Shown in pieces: positions 1 to 6,032 of a stretch of 6,032 nt of DNA. The translations under genes were made by a program, and so were the position numbers. Where the stretch lies: positions 1 to 6,032 of the forward strand of contig RZYZ01000128.1 of NCBI GenBank assembly GCA_009930125.1. The letters run 5' to 3'. Position 1 is the stretch's first letter; the number at the start of each line of letters is the position of its first letter. Source of the stretch: Clostridia bacterium (GTDB lineage: Bacteria; Bacillota; Clostridia; Clostridiales; Clostridiaceae). The notes under the pieces are model-generated. The model was not told where the DNA came from. It did no database searches and saw nothing but the letters and a program-made list of their open reading frames with translations.

Positions 1-1
1 G

Positions 2-1672
2 CACGATAAGGCCTATATGGCAGAGGTGGAAAGTCTTCTGGAGAAGCTGACAGAAGAAGAAAAAGATAAGCTGATTCTCAATCTGGCAAGACGTCAAGAG
101 GAGAAGAATGAGAGAGCTTTTCTGAAGCTGATGGGAAAGAAAGAAATCTCTCCTCAGCCCATCCTGATGAACCAGGATGAAGTGACGTCCTTTCTTAAAT
201 GGCTAGATGAAGTCAATCAAGGCATTCTCTATCTGGAATGCAGTTATGATGAAACAGATGAGGACTATCACTGGGATACGGGGTATGAAATTCTGTACGG
301 AGATAAAGAAGGAATCGGCAGTAGAATGAAAGAAGGAGTTCTTCTGGCAGAAAAACTTCTGCAGGGAAAGTACTATGAGGAAGCCCTTGCCCTTTACGAT
401 GCCATTCTAGGCACAGCCGTCACAGCCATAGAAGAGGAGTCAGGAGAATGCATGGAGATGCGTTTTTCAGATCTTGTGGATGAGGAAATCATTCAAGTGG
501 ATGAAGCCTTCTTTACGCTCTCCAGACTTCTTGCCGTCTATGCTTGCAAAGAAAAGCAGGAAAGAGCGGAAGACTTCTATGAGATGCTCTCACAGCCCCG
601 AGCGCATAAGCTGAAGCTCAGGGACTTCTGGTCCGTCACCTCAGAAGAACTGAAGGGCAAGGAAACCTTCCTCCAAGAATGGGTCGATTTCCTCTCGGAA
701 ATCTCCGGAGACCGGGCGGAAGAGCTTCTTTACGAAGCGACCTATGAACTGGCAGGCGTGGAAAAAGTAACCAGACTTGCGGGAGCGCTGAAGGACATTC
801 ACCCCAGACTGTATCTTCGCAGCGTAGACCTGTACATCGAAGAAGAGAAAGAGAAGGAAGCCCTTGCCATCGGCTGGAAAGCGCTGGAGGAGATTCCAGA
901 ATCTCTTATGATCCGCGCTGAAATCTGTGACAGAATGATACCGCTGGCTTTACGCATGGGTGACAGCGAAGCTGTCCAGAGTCTCATGAAGCTCGCCTTC
1001 TCTTCTGATTCGACGCTTCCACGTTACTTGAAGCTCTTTCAGCTGCCTGCATTCAGAGAAGCGATCACAGCTGCTTCAGAAGAAATCGAACTTCTTCCAA
1101 AACGCCTATATGGTGCAGAGAGAGCCTTCAGTAGGGAACTTACGACCAACAGCATCAGTGACTATGAACGGGATGTGATTCACTTTTTCAGCGGCAGATT
1201 CCATGAGACTTTCGAGAAGTGCAGAGCGGATTCTGCTTCTCTAGGCTGGAGCAGCTCTCTGAAAGGAGTGGTGGTTCCTCTTATCATTCTTGCCCTTAAC
1301 AATGAGGAGGCTCTGACAGAAGCTGCAGAAATGTTATGGCGGGAAACGGTAGAAAAGCTTGGATACAGCTTCAGGGAAGATCTTCTTCTTCAGGACTTCA
1401 TGAACTGGAAGCAGGTCATGACAGAAGAAATCAGAGAACTTGAAGATTATATGGACTGGATCCGAGAGGAAACGGACAAAAGAGTAGACGCTGTTGTGGG
1501 TGGCGGATTCAGACAGAGCTATTACAAAGCAGCCCTTCTCATTGTTAATCTAGGGGAAATGCTGGAGTCCAGAGGCTGCAAAGGCATCACAAAAGAGCTT
1601 GCGGAGCGTTATAGGAACCGTTACAAGAGACATAGAGCATTTAAGGAAGAACTGAACGTTCTGGGGCTGTAG
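2..1672 (+). CDS. C-terminal part of a SWIM zinc-finger-family-like helical protein (5' end outside window)
   Basis: The frame is open to the left edge, and the first ATG (position 17) has no convincing ribosome binding site, so the gene probably starts upstream and 551+ codons are only its C-terminal part. The visible protein is soluble, rich in Glu, Lys and Leu, and predicted almost wholly helical. A TPR-like helical pair lies near residues 108-132 (counting from the ATG; core QGKYYEEALALYDAI). The tail, about residues 499-551, has the pattern R-x-S-Y-Y-K-A-A...L-G-E-x-L-E-S-R-G...Y-x-R-H-R-A-F-x-E-E-L, which I recall from the ends of clostridial SWIM zinc-finger proteins. The helical LLEKLTEEEKDKLILNLA segment at the left also fits the stretch that follows a SWIM domain in that family. 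The CxCx(n)CxH finger itself is not visible, so the assignment is by resemblance. The next gene begins 34 bases on, same strand, so the two are probably co-transcribed and this protein may act with the primase-helicase, perhaps as a DNA- or protein-binding partner (inference). It could instead be an unrelated TPR/HEAT-like protein. Confidence 0.6.
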   Translation, partial: HDKAYMAEVESLLEKLTEEEKDKLILNLARRQEEKNERAFLKLMGKKEISPQPILMNQDEVTSFLKWLDEVNQGILYLECSYDETDEDYHWDTGYEILYGDKEGIGSRMKEGVLLAEKLLQGKYYEEALALYDAILGTAVTAIEEESGECMEMRFSDLVDEEIIQVDEAFFTLSRLLAVYACKEKQERAEDFYEMLSQPRAHKLKLRDFWSVTSEELKGKETFLQEWVDFLSEISGDRAEELLYEATYELAGVEKVTRLAGALKDIHPRLYLRSVDLYIEEEKEKEALAIGWKALEEIPESLMIRAEICDRMIPLALRMGDSEAVQSLMKLAFSSDSTLPRYLKLFQLPAFREAITAASEEIELLPKRLYGAERAFSRELTTNSISDYERDVIHFFSGRFHETFEKCRADSASLGWSSSLKGVVVPLIILALNNEEALTEAAEMLWRETVEKLGYSFREDLLLQDFMNWKQVMTEEIRELEDYMDWIREETDKRVDAVVGGGFRQSYYKAALLIVNLGEMLESRGCKGITKELAERYRNRYKRHRAFKEELNVLGL

Positions 1673-1693
1673 CAGAACCAATGCAATCTGCTT

Positions 1694-1700
1694 GAGGAGG
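1694..1700 (+). promoter_or_regulatory. Ribosome binding site deciding the start of the primase-helicase gene
   Basis: GAGGAGG is a near-perfect Shine-Dalgarno sequence ending six bases before the ATG at 1707. An in-frame TTG at 1692 would give five extra residues, but it overlaps this site and has no ribosome binding site of its own. The ATG at 1707 (protein beginning MDIRALEE) is therefore the preferred start. Confidence 0.85.
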
Positions 1701-1706
1701 TTTGGA

Positions 1707-4565
1707 ATGGATATTAGGGCACTCGAAGAAAGAGTAGAGCAGCTCCAGAATGAGAACAGAAGACTCAGAGAAGAGAACCATGCGCTGAAAGCCCGTTTCC
1801 TGGCAGAGTCGCAGGAAAACCAGGAGTTTCCGGTTCAGACGGTCCTTGAGCTGGAACCGGACTCCTCCGTTTCCAGCGAACCGATCTCCAGAACCAGCAG
1901 TGCAAAGGAGAAGATCGATCTCTTCAAGTCCCTGTTCAAAGGCAGAGAGGATGTCTGTGCAAAAAGGTGGAAGAATCGATCCGGATACTCTCCATACTGC
2001 TTCAACGACTTCAAGGAAGGGATCTGCAGAAAGCCGAAAGTGAAATGCGCAGCGTGCATGCACAGCAGATTTGCACCACTGGATGAGGAGAGAATCGAAG
2101 GTCATCTTCGGGGAAACTACGTATTAGGCATTTATCCCATGACCCAGAGAGATACCTGCTACTTTCTGGCCATGGATTTTGACGAGGAGACCTGGAAAGA
2201 AGATGCGAAGGCGGTGCTTGATGTCACGCGTAGATTGAATCTTCCTTCCTATCTGGAGCGATCTCGTTCAGGGAACGGATGTCACATCTGGTTTTTCTTT
2301 GAAGAGGAAGTCAAGGCGAAGGCAGCCAGAAGAATGGGCATGACCATCTTATCCATGGCCATGGAAGAATGCGGAAGTATTGAGTTCAGCTCCTATGACC
2401 GACTCTTTCCCAGTCAGGATTTTCTTCAGAAAGAGGGATTCGGGAATCTCATTGCCCTTCCACTGCAGAAGGAACCCCGAGAACTTGGGAACTCCGTATT
2501 TCTGGATGCGCATTTTGAAGTGATTCCAGATCAGTGGGCTTATATGGCGCAGATGCAGAGAGTCACGAAGGAAGCCCTTCAAAGGGTCGGCAGAATGGCT
2601 CCTGTGGAAGTGAAAGAGGAAAAAGAGAATAGAAGCATAACACTGGAAGAGCGCGTCGGGATTAAGCCAGAAGACTTTTCCGTAAGCATCTCCATAGAGG
2701 AAAGAAACGGGATAAGGATTTCTAAAAAGGGGCTTTCGCCCCGAGCACTTTATTTTCTCAGAGGACTGGCATCCTATGCCAATCCTGAATTTCTAGAGAA
2801 GCAGGCTATGCGTCAGACTACATACGGGATCCCAAGGATGACCATTGTCTATGAGGAAGAAGAGGATGTCATCACGCTTCCCAGGGGCAAAGAGGAAATC
2901 CTGGTGGAGAAGCTTAGTGCCCTAAAGATACCATATGAAACGAGTGATGAAAGAAAGAAGGGACTGCCCATCTCTCTGTCTTTCAAAGGAGAACTGAGGA
3001 CTCAGCAGGAAGAAGCCTTTGAGTCGCTGTCACAGCATGAGAATGGTGTGCTGTCTGCAACCACCGGCTTCGGTAAAACCGTGGTGGGCGCAAGACTCAT
3101 CGCGGAAAAAAGATGCTCAACCCTGGTGCTTGTCCATACGCGTGAGCTGGCAGAACAGTGGAGGAAGAGACTGGATGAGTTTCTCCACATCCCTATGGAA
3201 GTGCTGCAGACTCCAGGTAAAAGAAGACAAAAGAAATCCGTCATCGGTCAACTGGGCGGAGGAAAGAATGAACTGCATGGCATAGTGGACATTGCACTCA
3301 TGCAGTCTCTGTTTGAAAAGGATAAAACCGTCAAGCCGCTCCTTCATGAATACGGCCTGATCATCGTAGATGAGTGTCACCACATTTCAGCAAAGAATTT
3401 CAGCAGGATTCTGGCTGCCGCAGATGCGAAGTATGTCTATGGGCTCACAGCGACACCCATCCGGAAGGATGGTCATGACCCCATCATCTTTATGCACCTG
3501 GGACCGGTACGCTATAGAATCGATGCCAGGAAGGAGGCGGAAAAGAGAGCCTTTGATCATTTCATCCTGCCCAGATTCACAAATATCAGACTGCCATTGG
3601 GGAAAGAACGTAATGAGTGGTCCATCACAGAGATCTATAAGAGAATCTGTGAAAGTGAGATTCGAAATACAATCATCACAGAAGATGTGATGGAAGCACT
3701 AAAAAACGGAAGACATCCACTGGTTTTGACTGAACGGGCAAGTCACGTGGAAGCGCTTTCGAAAATGATGGAAGAGAAGGGGCTCTGTCCCATTGTTCTT
3801 ACAGGAAGGATGAAGACGAAGGATAGAAGAGCAGCCTTGGAGAGAATCGCTTCCATGGACGAAGAGACCCCATCGGTAATCGTCGCCACAGGAAAGCTCA
3901 TCGGTGAGGGATTTGATGTGCCGAGACTGGATACACTGTTCATGGCCATGCCCATTGCATGGAAAGGTACCATAACGCAGTATGCTGGAAGACTGCATCG
4001 AAACTCTGAAAACAAGAAAGAAGTGCGAATCTATGACTATGTGGATGTACATATTCCCGTACTGGAAAGAATGTATCAGAAGCGTGTATCAGCCTACAAA
4101 GGACTCGGATATGCATTAAGAACTCAGGAGGCATACAATCCTGAAGAAGGAATATTTGATGAGGAAAGCTATCTAGAACCGATGATGGAAGATATAAGAA
4201 GAGCAAAGTCGAACATTCTTATTTCCAGTACCTATGTTTCAGGGAAGAGATTGAAGGAAATGAAAGCACTGCTTCTTGAAAAGTATAAAGAAGGAATCCG
4301 CGTGACGCTTTACCTCAGACCACTGGAAGAAGCTTCAAAGATACAACATAAAGGTTTGTCTGAAGATCTTCTTGAACTGGAAGAAAATGGAATCACAGTA
4401 CTTTATGCCAGAGAAAATCATCTTAAATTTGTGATGATGGACCATGATCTTCTCTGGTATGGAGGGATTGATCTATTGTCCGGGAAGAAAGGTCATGATT
4501 CCATCGTCCGTGTCTATAGTGAATCCCTGGCAGATGAGCTTACAGGTATTTTGTCTAAGGAGTAG
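1707..4565 (+). CDS. TOTE-type primase / superfamily 2 helicase / PLD-like nuclease fusion protein
   Basis: Predicted 952-residue cytoplasmic enzyme combining polymerase-like, DNA-unwinding and nuclease modules. In order: a leucine-zipper-like coiled coil (1-35); a Ser/Glu-rich linker; a four-Cys cluster (C98, C107, C114, C117) likely to bind zinc; an archaeo-eukaryotic primase domain (about 120-290) with metal-binding D157-F-D159 and the SGNGCH motif ending at H193; a connecting region (about 300-430); a DEAD/DEAH-like helicase with Walker A GFGKT (K457), DECHH (D555), TATP (581-584), GFD (735-737) and QYAGRLHR (758-765); and a PLD-like domain (about 828-945) with H905-x-K907-x4-D912 followed by YGGIDLLS. 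The order matches proteins carrying the Pfam 'TOTE conflict system primase' domain, known to me as a predicted defence family. One HKD motif per chain implies dimerisation for nuclease activity, which the coiled coil could assist (inference). No catalytic residue is missing and there is no frameshift. G+C falls from about 51% in the helicase core to about 40% in the last 540 bases. Domain calls are firm; the biological role is inferred from the family. Confidence 0.93.
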   Translation: MDIRALEERVEQLQNENRRLREENHALKARFLAESQENQEFPVQTVLELEPDSSVSSEPISRTSSAKEKIDLFKSLFKGREDVCAKRWKNRSGYSPYCFNDFKEGICRKPKVKCAACMHSRFAPLDEERIEGHLRGNYVLGIYPMTQRDTCYFLAMDFDEETWKEDAKAVLDVTRRLNLPSYLERSRSGNGCHIWFFFEEEVKAKAARRMGMTILSMAMEECGSIEFSSYDRLFPSQDFLQKEGFGNLIALPLQKEPRELGNSVFLDAHFEVIPDQWAYMAQMQRVTKEALQRVGRMAPVEVKEEKENRSITLEERVGIKPEDFSVSISIEERNGIRISKKGLSPRALYFLRGLASYANPEFLEKQAMRQTTYGIPRMTIVYEEEEDVITLPRGKEEILVEKLSALKIPYETSDERKKGLPISLSFKGELRTQQEEAFESLSQHENGVLSATTGFGKTVVGARLIAEKRCSTLVLVHTRELAEQWRKRLDEFLHIPMEVLQTPGKRRQKKSVIGQLGGGKNELHGIVDIALMQSLFEKDKTVKPLLHEYGLIIVDECHHISAKNFSRILAAADAKYVYGLTATPIRKDGHDPIIFMHLGPVRYRIDARKEAEKRAFDHFILPRFTNIRLPLGKERNEWSITEIYKRICESEIRNTIITEDVMEALKNGRHPLVLTERASHVEALSKMMEEKGLCPIVLTGRMKTKDRRAALERIASMDEETPSVIVATGKLIGEGFDVPRLDTLFMAMPIAWKGTITQYAGRLHRNSENKKEVRIYDYVDVHIPVLERMYQKRVSAYKGLGYALRTQEAYNPEEGIFDEESYLEPMMEDIRRAKSNILISSTYVSGKRLKEMKALLLEKYKEGIRVTLYLRPLEEASKIQHKGLSEDLLELEENGITVLYARENHLKFVMMDHDLLWYGGIDLLSGKKGHDSIVRVYSESLADELTGILSKE

Positions 4566-4854
4566 ATGAGGCTGAATCAGAATATACGGAGAGATTAGGG
4601 TGGAAGATGCAGCCATTGAAGCTAGATGGGATGTCATTATGTGTATAAACTACATGTTGCTATAAGTATTAACAATGGGTGGGTTTTCCAAGAATCCAGA
4701 TAGGATTGCAAAGAGAAAAATAAAGTATGCCAGTTCAGGACACAAGTAGTGCACAAGTTTCTGCCACAAAGTATACCGCTTAGTGCCAGGAAAAAGTCAC
4801 CTCTCATCTGTTGTGTGATAACCTCTATGATATATGACGATCAGGAATTACTAG

Positions 4855-4983
4855 ATGAAGGAGTTAGAAATACCCATAACCTTCCTACCTGATGACAGTA
4901 TAGAATACCAGCTGAGCATTGGCGTGAGATGGAATGCAAGAGATAAACGCAGAGCATATTGGAAGCGCCCGATTAAGAAGTAA
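4855..4983 (+). pseudogene. Short 42-codon reading frame, hypothetical or remnant
   Basis: The frame runs from ATG 4855 to TAA 4981-4983. It begins MKELEIPITFLPDDSIEYQL and ends in a very basic tail, RDKRRAYWKRPIKK. AGGA at 4843-4846 lies eight bases before the ATG, an acceptable ribosome binding site, so a real small protein is possible. I do not recognise the family. Coding-like sequence in another frame follows shortly after (5009-5110), so a broken fragment of a longer gene is at least as likely. There is no membrane segment or signal peptide. Confidence 0.25.
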
Positions 4984-5008
4984 GAATGAATCCCACTAAG
5001 TAGCATGA

Positions 5009-5110
5009 TGGAAAGAAACAAAAGACTCTGAATACGGCAAAGCCGTGGAAGCAGATCATGAAGAGATTAAAAAAGTGAACTTTAACTACAAAGGGGTTCG
5101 TGTAAAGTAA
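5009..5110 (+). pseudogene. Coding-like fragment without a start (3' remnant of an unknown gene)
   Basis: An open stretch of 33 codons follows a TGA (5006-5008) and ends at TAA 5108-5110. It contains GKAVEADHEEIKKVNFNYKG, which has the charge pattern of a normal soluble protein, but there is no start codon or ribosome binding site. It lies one frame away from the 42-codon frame upstream (4855-4983), with several stops between, so the two could be pieces of one degraded gene. The family is not recognised. Confidence 0.2.
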
Positions 5111-5135
5111 CCAATGATCCTTAACTTATTTTAAT

Positions 5136-5141
5136 AAGGAG
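5136..5141 (+). promoter_or_regulatory. Ribosome binding site in front of the ComM-like remnant
   Basis: AAGGAG ends eight bases before a TTG start at 5150. The site is as strong as those of the intact genes and is the main sign that a real gene once began here. Confidence 0.45.
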
Positions 5142-5149
5142 TAGTCTGC

Positions 5150-5256
5150 TTGCTTATAAAGACGAGATCTACCGCTGTTATCAAGCTATATGCATATGTT
5201 GAAGTAGATATATACATCAAAACAAAGGGATAGGCAGTTTCTTGTGGGATATCTAG
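5150..5256 (+). pseudogene. Possible N-terminal remnant of a ComM/YifB (Mg-chelatase-like ATPase) gene
   Basis: From TTG 5150 the frame encodes 27 residues (MLIKTRSTAVIKLYAYVEVD, then IYIKTKG) and stops at TAG 5231-5233. Members of the ComM/YifB family typically begin like M-L-x-K-x-x-S-A-A-x-x-G-I-x-A-Y-x-V-E-V-D-I-S-x-G-L-P-x-F, and the pattern MLxKTxST/AxV...AYxVEVDI fits well. In another frame, 5227-5253 reads GIGSFLWDI, reminiscent of the family's next block GLPSFxIVGL, as expected after a frameshift. Intact family members are about 500 residues, so this would be only the first tenth, with the AAA+ core missing. ComM acts as a helicase in natural transformation in some bacteria. The match is short and recalled from memory; it could be chance or a tiny unrelated peptide. 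Confidence 0.35.
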
Positions 5257-5302
5257 AACCAATAGCGAGATTATCTGCATATTTTATTTTCTATCTGCAT
5301 AT
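5187..5302. repeat. TATCTGCATAT repeats, candidate operator upstream of the Fic gene
   Basis: TATCTGCATAT occurs exactly at 5272-5282 and again at 5292-5302, 20 bases start to start, which is close to two helical turns and puts both copies on one face of the DNA. A one-mismatch copy, TATATGCATAT, lies at 5187-5197 and contains the perfect palindrome ATATGCATAT. The second exact copy overlaps the TATAAT at 5300-5305 that precedes the Fic gene. This arrangement is typical of a repressor site, but the binding protein is unknown. Confidence 0.45.
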
Positions 5303-5316
5303 AATAATGCTAAAAT
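5300..5316 (+). promoter_or_regulatory. Candidate promoter -10 elements for the Fic gene
   Basis: Two overlapping possibilities exist. TATAAT at 5300-5305 is a perfect -10 hexamer without a good -35. TGC-TAAAAT at 5308-5316 is an extended -10 (TGn plus hexamer), a type that can work without a -35. Both sit some 37-50 bases before the GTG start, a usual distance. The surrounding row 5281-5340 has only 16 G/C in 60 bases. Confidence 0.45.
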
Positions 5317-5341
5317 TATGCACATAGAATACAGCGTAGGT

Positions 5342-5348
5342 AGGTGAT
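5342..5348 (+). promoter_or_regulatory. Ribosome binding site of the Fic gene
   Basis: AGGTGAT is complementary to the 3' end of 16S rRNA (part of AAGGAGGTGAT) and ends four bases before GTG 5353. It fixes the GTG as the start. An in-frame GTG at 5344 lies inside the site, and the ATG at 5377 has no such site near it. Confidence 0.65.
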
Positions 5349-5352
5349 ACTG

Positions 5353-6032
5353 GTGAAAAAGTTTAATTACAGAGAAATGAACAGTGAATTAATGGTCCCC
5401 GAGATCATGAATCTAGTATCGAAAATACATGAGTTTAAAGGCAAGCAAGAACTGTTCATGAGGGCTAAACCAGATATTCTAAAGGCCATGCTGGAGGTAG
5501 CAAAAATTCAAAGTACCGGTGCGTCCAATAGAATTGAAGGGATCTTTACTTCCGATGCCAGGCTTGAAGAACTGGTTTCAAAAAAGGCAGAACCTATGAA
5601 TAGAGATGAAGAGGAAATTGCAGGATACAGGGAAGTTCTAAATACAATTCATGAGAATTACGATTATATTACCCTGAGATCAAGTGTGATTTTGCAATTG
5701 CACAGAGACCTTTATAGTTTTCATCCATCCACCAATGGGGGACGATATAAGAATCAAGACAATGTCATTGAAGAAGTGGATGAGAAAGGAACTCGCCGAA
5801 TTCGGTTTAAGCCCTTGTCCGCTTTTGAAACGCCAGAAGCAGTAGAGAACTTATGTAGTGCATATCATGAGGCCGTTAATGAGGGGAGAATTGACCCCTT
5901 AATTCTAATATCGAAGTTTGTATTGGATTTTCTAAGTATTCATCCTTTTAATGATGGAAATGGAAGGATGAGTAGACTCCTAACACTACTACTTCTATAT
6001 CAACAAGGTTATATTGTTGGAAAGTATATCAG
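5353..6032 (+). CDS. Fic-domain protein (class II, putative AMP-transferase), 3' end outside window
   Basis: The first 226 codons of a Fic-family protein, starting at GTG (MKKFNYREMN) and running off the right edge. Fic enzymes mostly transfer AMP from ATP to a hydroxyl side chain of a target protein; some members move other phosphate-containing groups or remove AMP. The catalytic loop HPFNDGNGRMSR is at residues 197-208, with all consensus positions of HPFx(D/E)GNGRxxR, so the enzyme should be active. The N-terminal part carries S58-N-R-I-E62-G63, fitting the inhibitory motif (S/T)xxxE(G/N), whose Glu blocks ATP positioning. Its place before the Fic core makes this class II. A flap-like GGRYKNQDNVI lies between the two. 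Many relatives carry a C-terminal winged-helix domain, which would fall outside the window here. Sampled rows are about 30-33% G+C, lower than the left-hand genes. The target is unknown, and no antitoxin gene precedes it. Confidence 0.92.
   Translation, partial: MKKFNYREMNSELMVPEIMNLVSKIHEFKGKQELFMRAKPDILKAMLEVAKIQSTGASNRIEGIFTSDARLEELVSKKAEPMNRDEEEIAGYREVLNTIHENYDYITLRSSVILQLHRDLYSFHPSTNGGRYKNQDNVIEEVDEKGTRRIRFKPLSAFETPEAVENLCSAYHEAVNEGRIDPLILISKFVLDFLSIHPFNDGNGRMSRLLTLLLLYQQGYIVGKYI

Larger units (their letters stand above)
4566..5352. other. Long intergenic region with decayed coding fragments, no intact gene recognised
   Basis: About 790 bases separate the primase-helicase stop from the Fic-protein start. 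Stops are frequent in all frames I read, and no frame stays open beyond about 60 codons. Short stretches nevertheless have coding-like composition, in different frames: 4855-4983, 5009-5110 and 5150-5256, listed separately. I see no tRNA, no rRNA, no CRISPR array, and no clear stem followed by a T-run that would terminate the upstream operon. The right end (from about 5270) is very AT-rich and promoter-like. The most economical reading is remnants of lost genes plus the promoter of the Fic gene. Confidence 0.6.

Noticed and set aside
1692..1706. TTG start giving a primase-helicase protein five residues longer (MRRFG extension)
   Set aside because: The TTG overlaps the GAGGAGG ribosome binding site that serves the ATG at 1707, and has no site of its own.
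1641..4206. Several reverse-strand and alternate-frame open stretches of 60-150 codons within the two large genes
   Set aside because: They overlap strongly supported genes fully, lack ribosome binding sites and recognisable motifs, and are expected shadows in GC-balanced coding sequence.
4741..4772. Clustered CACAAGT, CACAAGT and CACAAAGT motifs, possible operator or CRISPR-like repeat
   Set aside because: The units are short, unevenly spaced (11 and 13 bases) and not linked to a promoter; there are no unique spacers of the size of a CRISPR array.
5034..5046. Perfect small hairpin ACGGC-AAA-GCCGT, possible terminator
   Set aside because: It has only a five-base-pair stem and no T-run after it, and it lies inside a coding-like stretch 470 bases past the nearest stop of an intact gene.
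5125..5138. AT-rich inverted repeat CTTATT-TT-AATAAG
   Set aside because: The stem is weak with a two-base loop that cannot form a stable hairpin, and there is no T-run; its right arm is largely the ribosome binding site.
4170..5260. 11-base repeat TATCTAGAACC at 4170-4180 and 5250-5260, possible attachment sites
   Set aside because: Repeats of 11 bases are expected by chance several times in 6 kb. The flanks do not match, and no integrase or transposase lies between.

Overview
The window looks like chromosomal DNA of a low-to-moderate GC Gram-positive bacterium (Firmicutes/Bacillota, probably the clostridial or erysipelotrichial side). This rests on strong purine-rich ribosome binding sites, TTG/GTG starts, Glu/Lys/Arg-rich proteins and the protein families present. 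The genus cannot be named from the sequence.

Left part (1-4565): two genes run left to right, 34 bases apart, and are probably co-transcribed. The first is cut by the left edge. It is a long helical protein with a TPR-like segment and a C-terminal tail resembling SWIM zinc-finger family proteins; the zinc finger itself would lie outside the window. The second is a 952-residue multidomain protein: N-terminal coiled coil, four-Cys cluster, archaeo-eukaryotic primase (AEP) domain of the type named after TOTE conflict systems, superfamily 2 DEAD/DEAH-like helicase, and a C-terminal phospholipase-D-like (HxKx4D) nuclease domain. All catalytic motifs are intact. This is a primase-helicase-nuclease of a predicted anti-invader (conflict) system and is the main item of interest.

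Middle (4566-5352): about 790 bases without a convincing intact gene. It holds short coding-like scraps in different frames, including a 27-codon piece with its own good ribosome binding site that resembles the N-terminus of ComM/YifB (Mg-chelatase-like) proteins and is then broken. This looks like decayed sequence. Its right end holds a promoter-like segment with two exact 11-bp direct repeats one double helical turn-pair (20 bp) apart.

Right part (5353-6032): the 5' 226 codons of a Fic-domain protein with an intact HPFNDGNGRMSR motif and an N-terminal SxxxEG self-inhibitory motif, which makes it a regulated AMP-transferase candidate. It is cut by the right edge.

Hand counts of G+C show a step. 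The helicase core is about 51% (213 of 420 bases, 3061-3480), while the 3' end of the same gene is about 40% (216 of 540, 4021-4560). Rows in the Fic gene are 30-33%. The region right of about 4 kb may therefore have a different history from the left. How the Fic gene relates to the primase-helicase is unknown; the separate promoter and decayed spacer argue against one operon.
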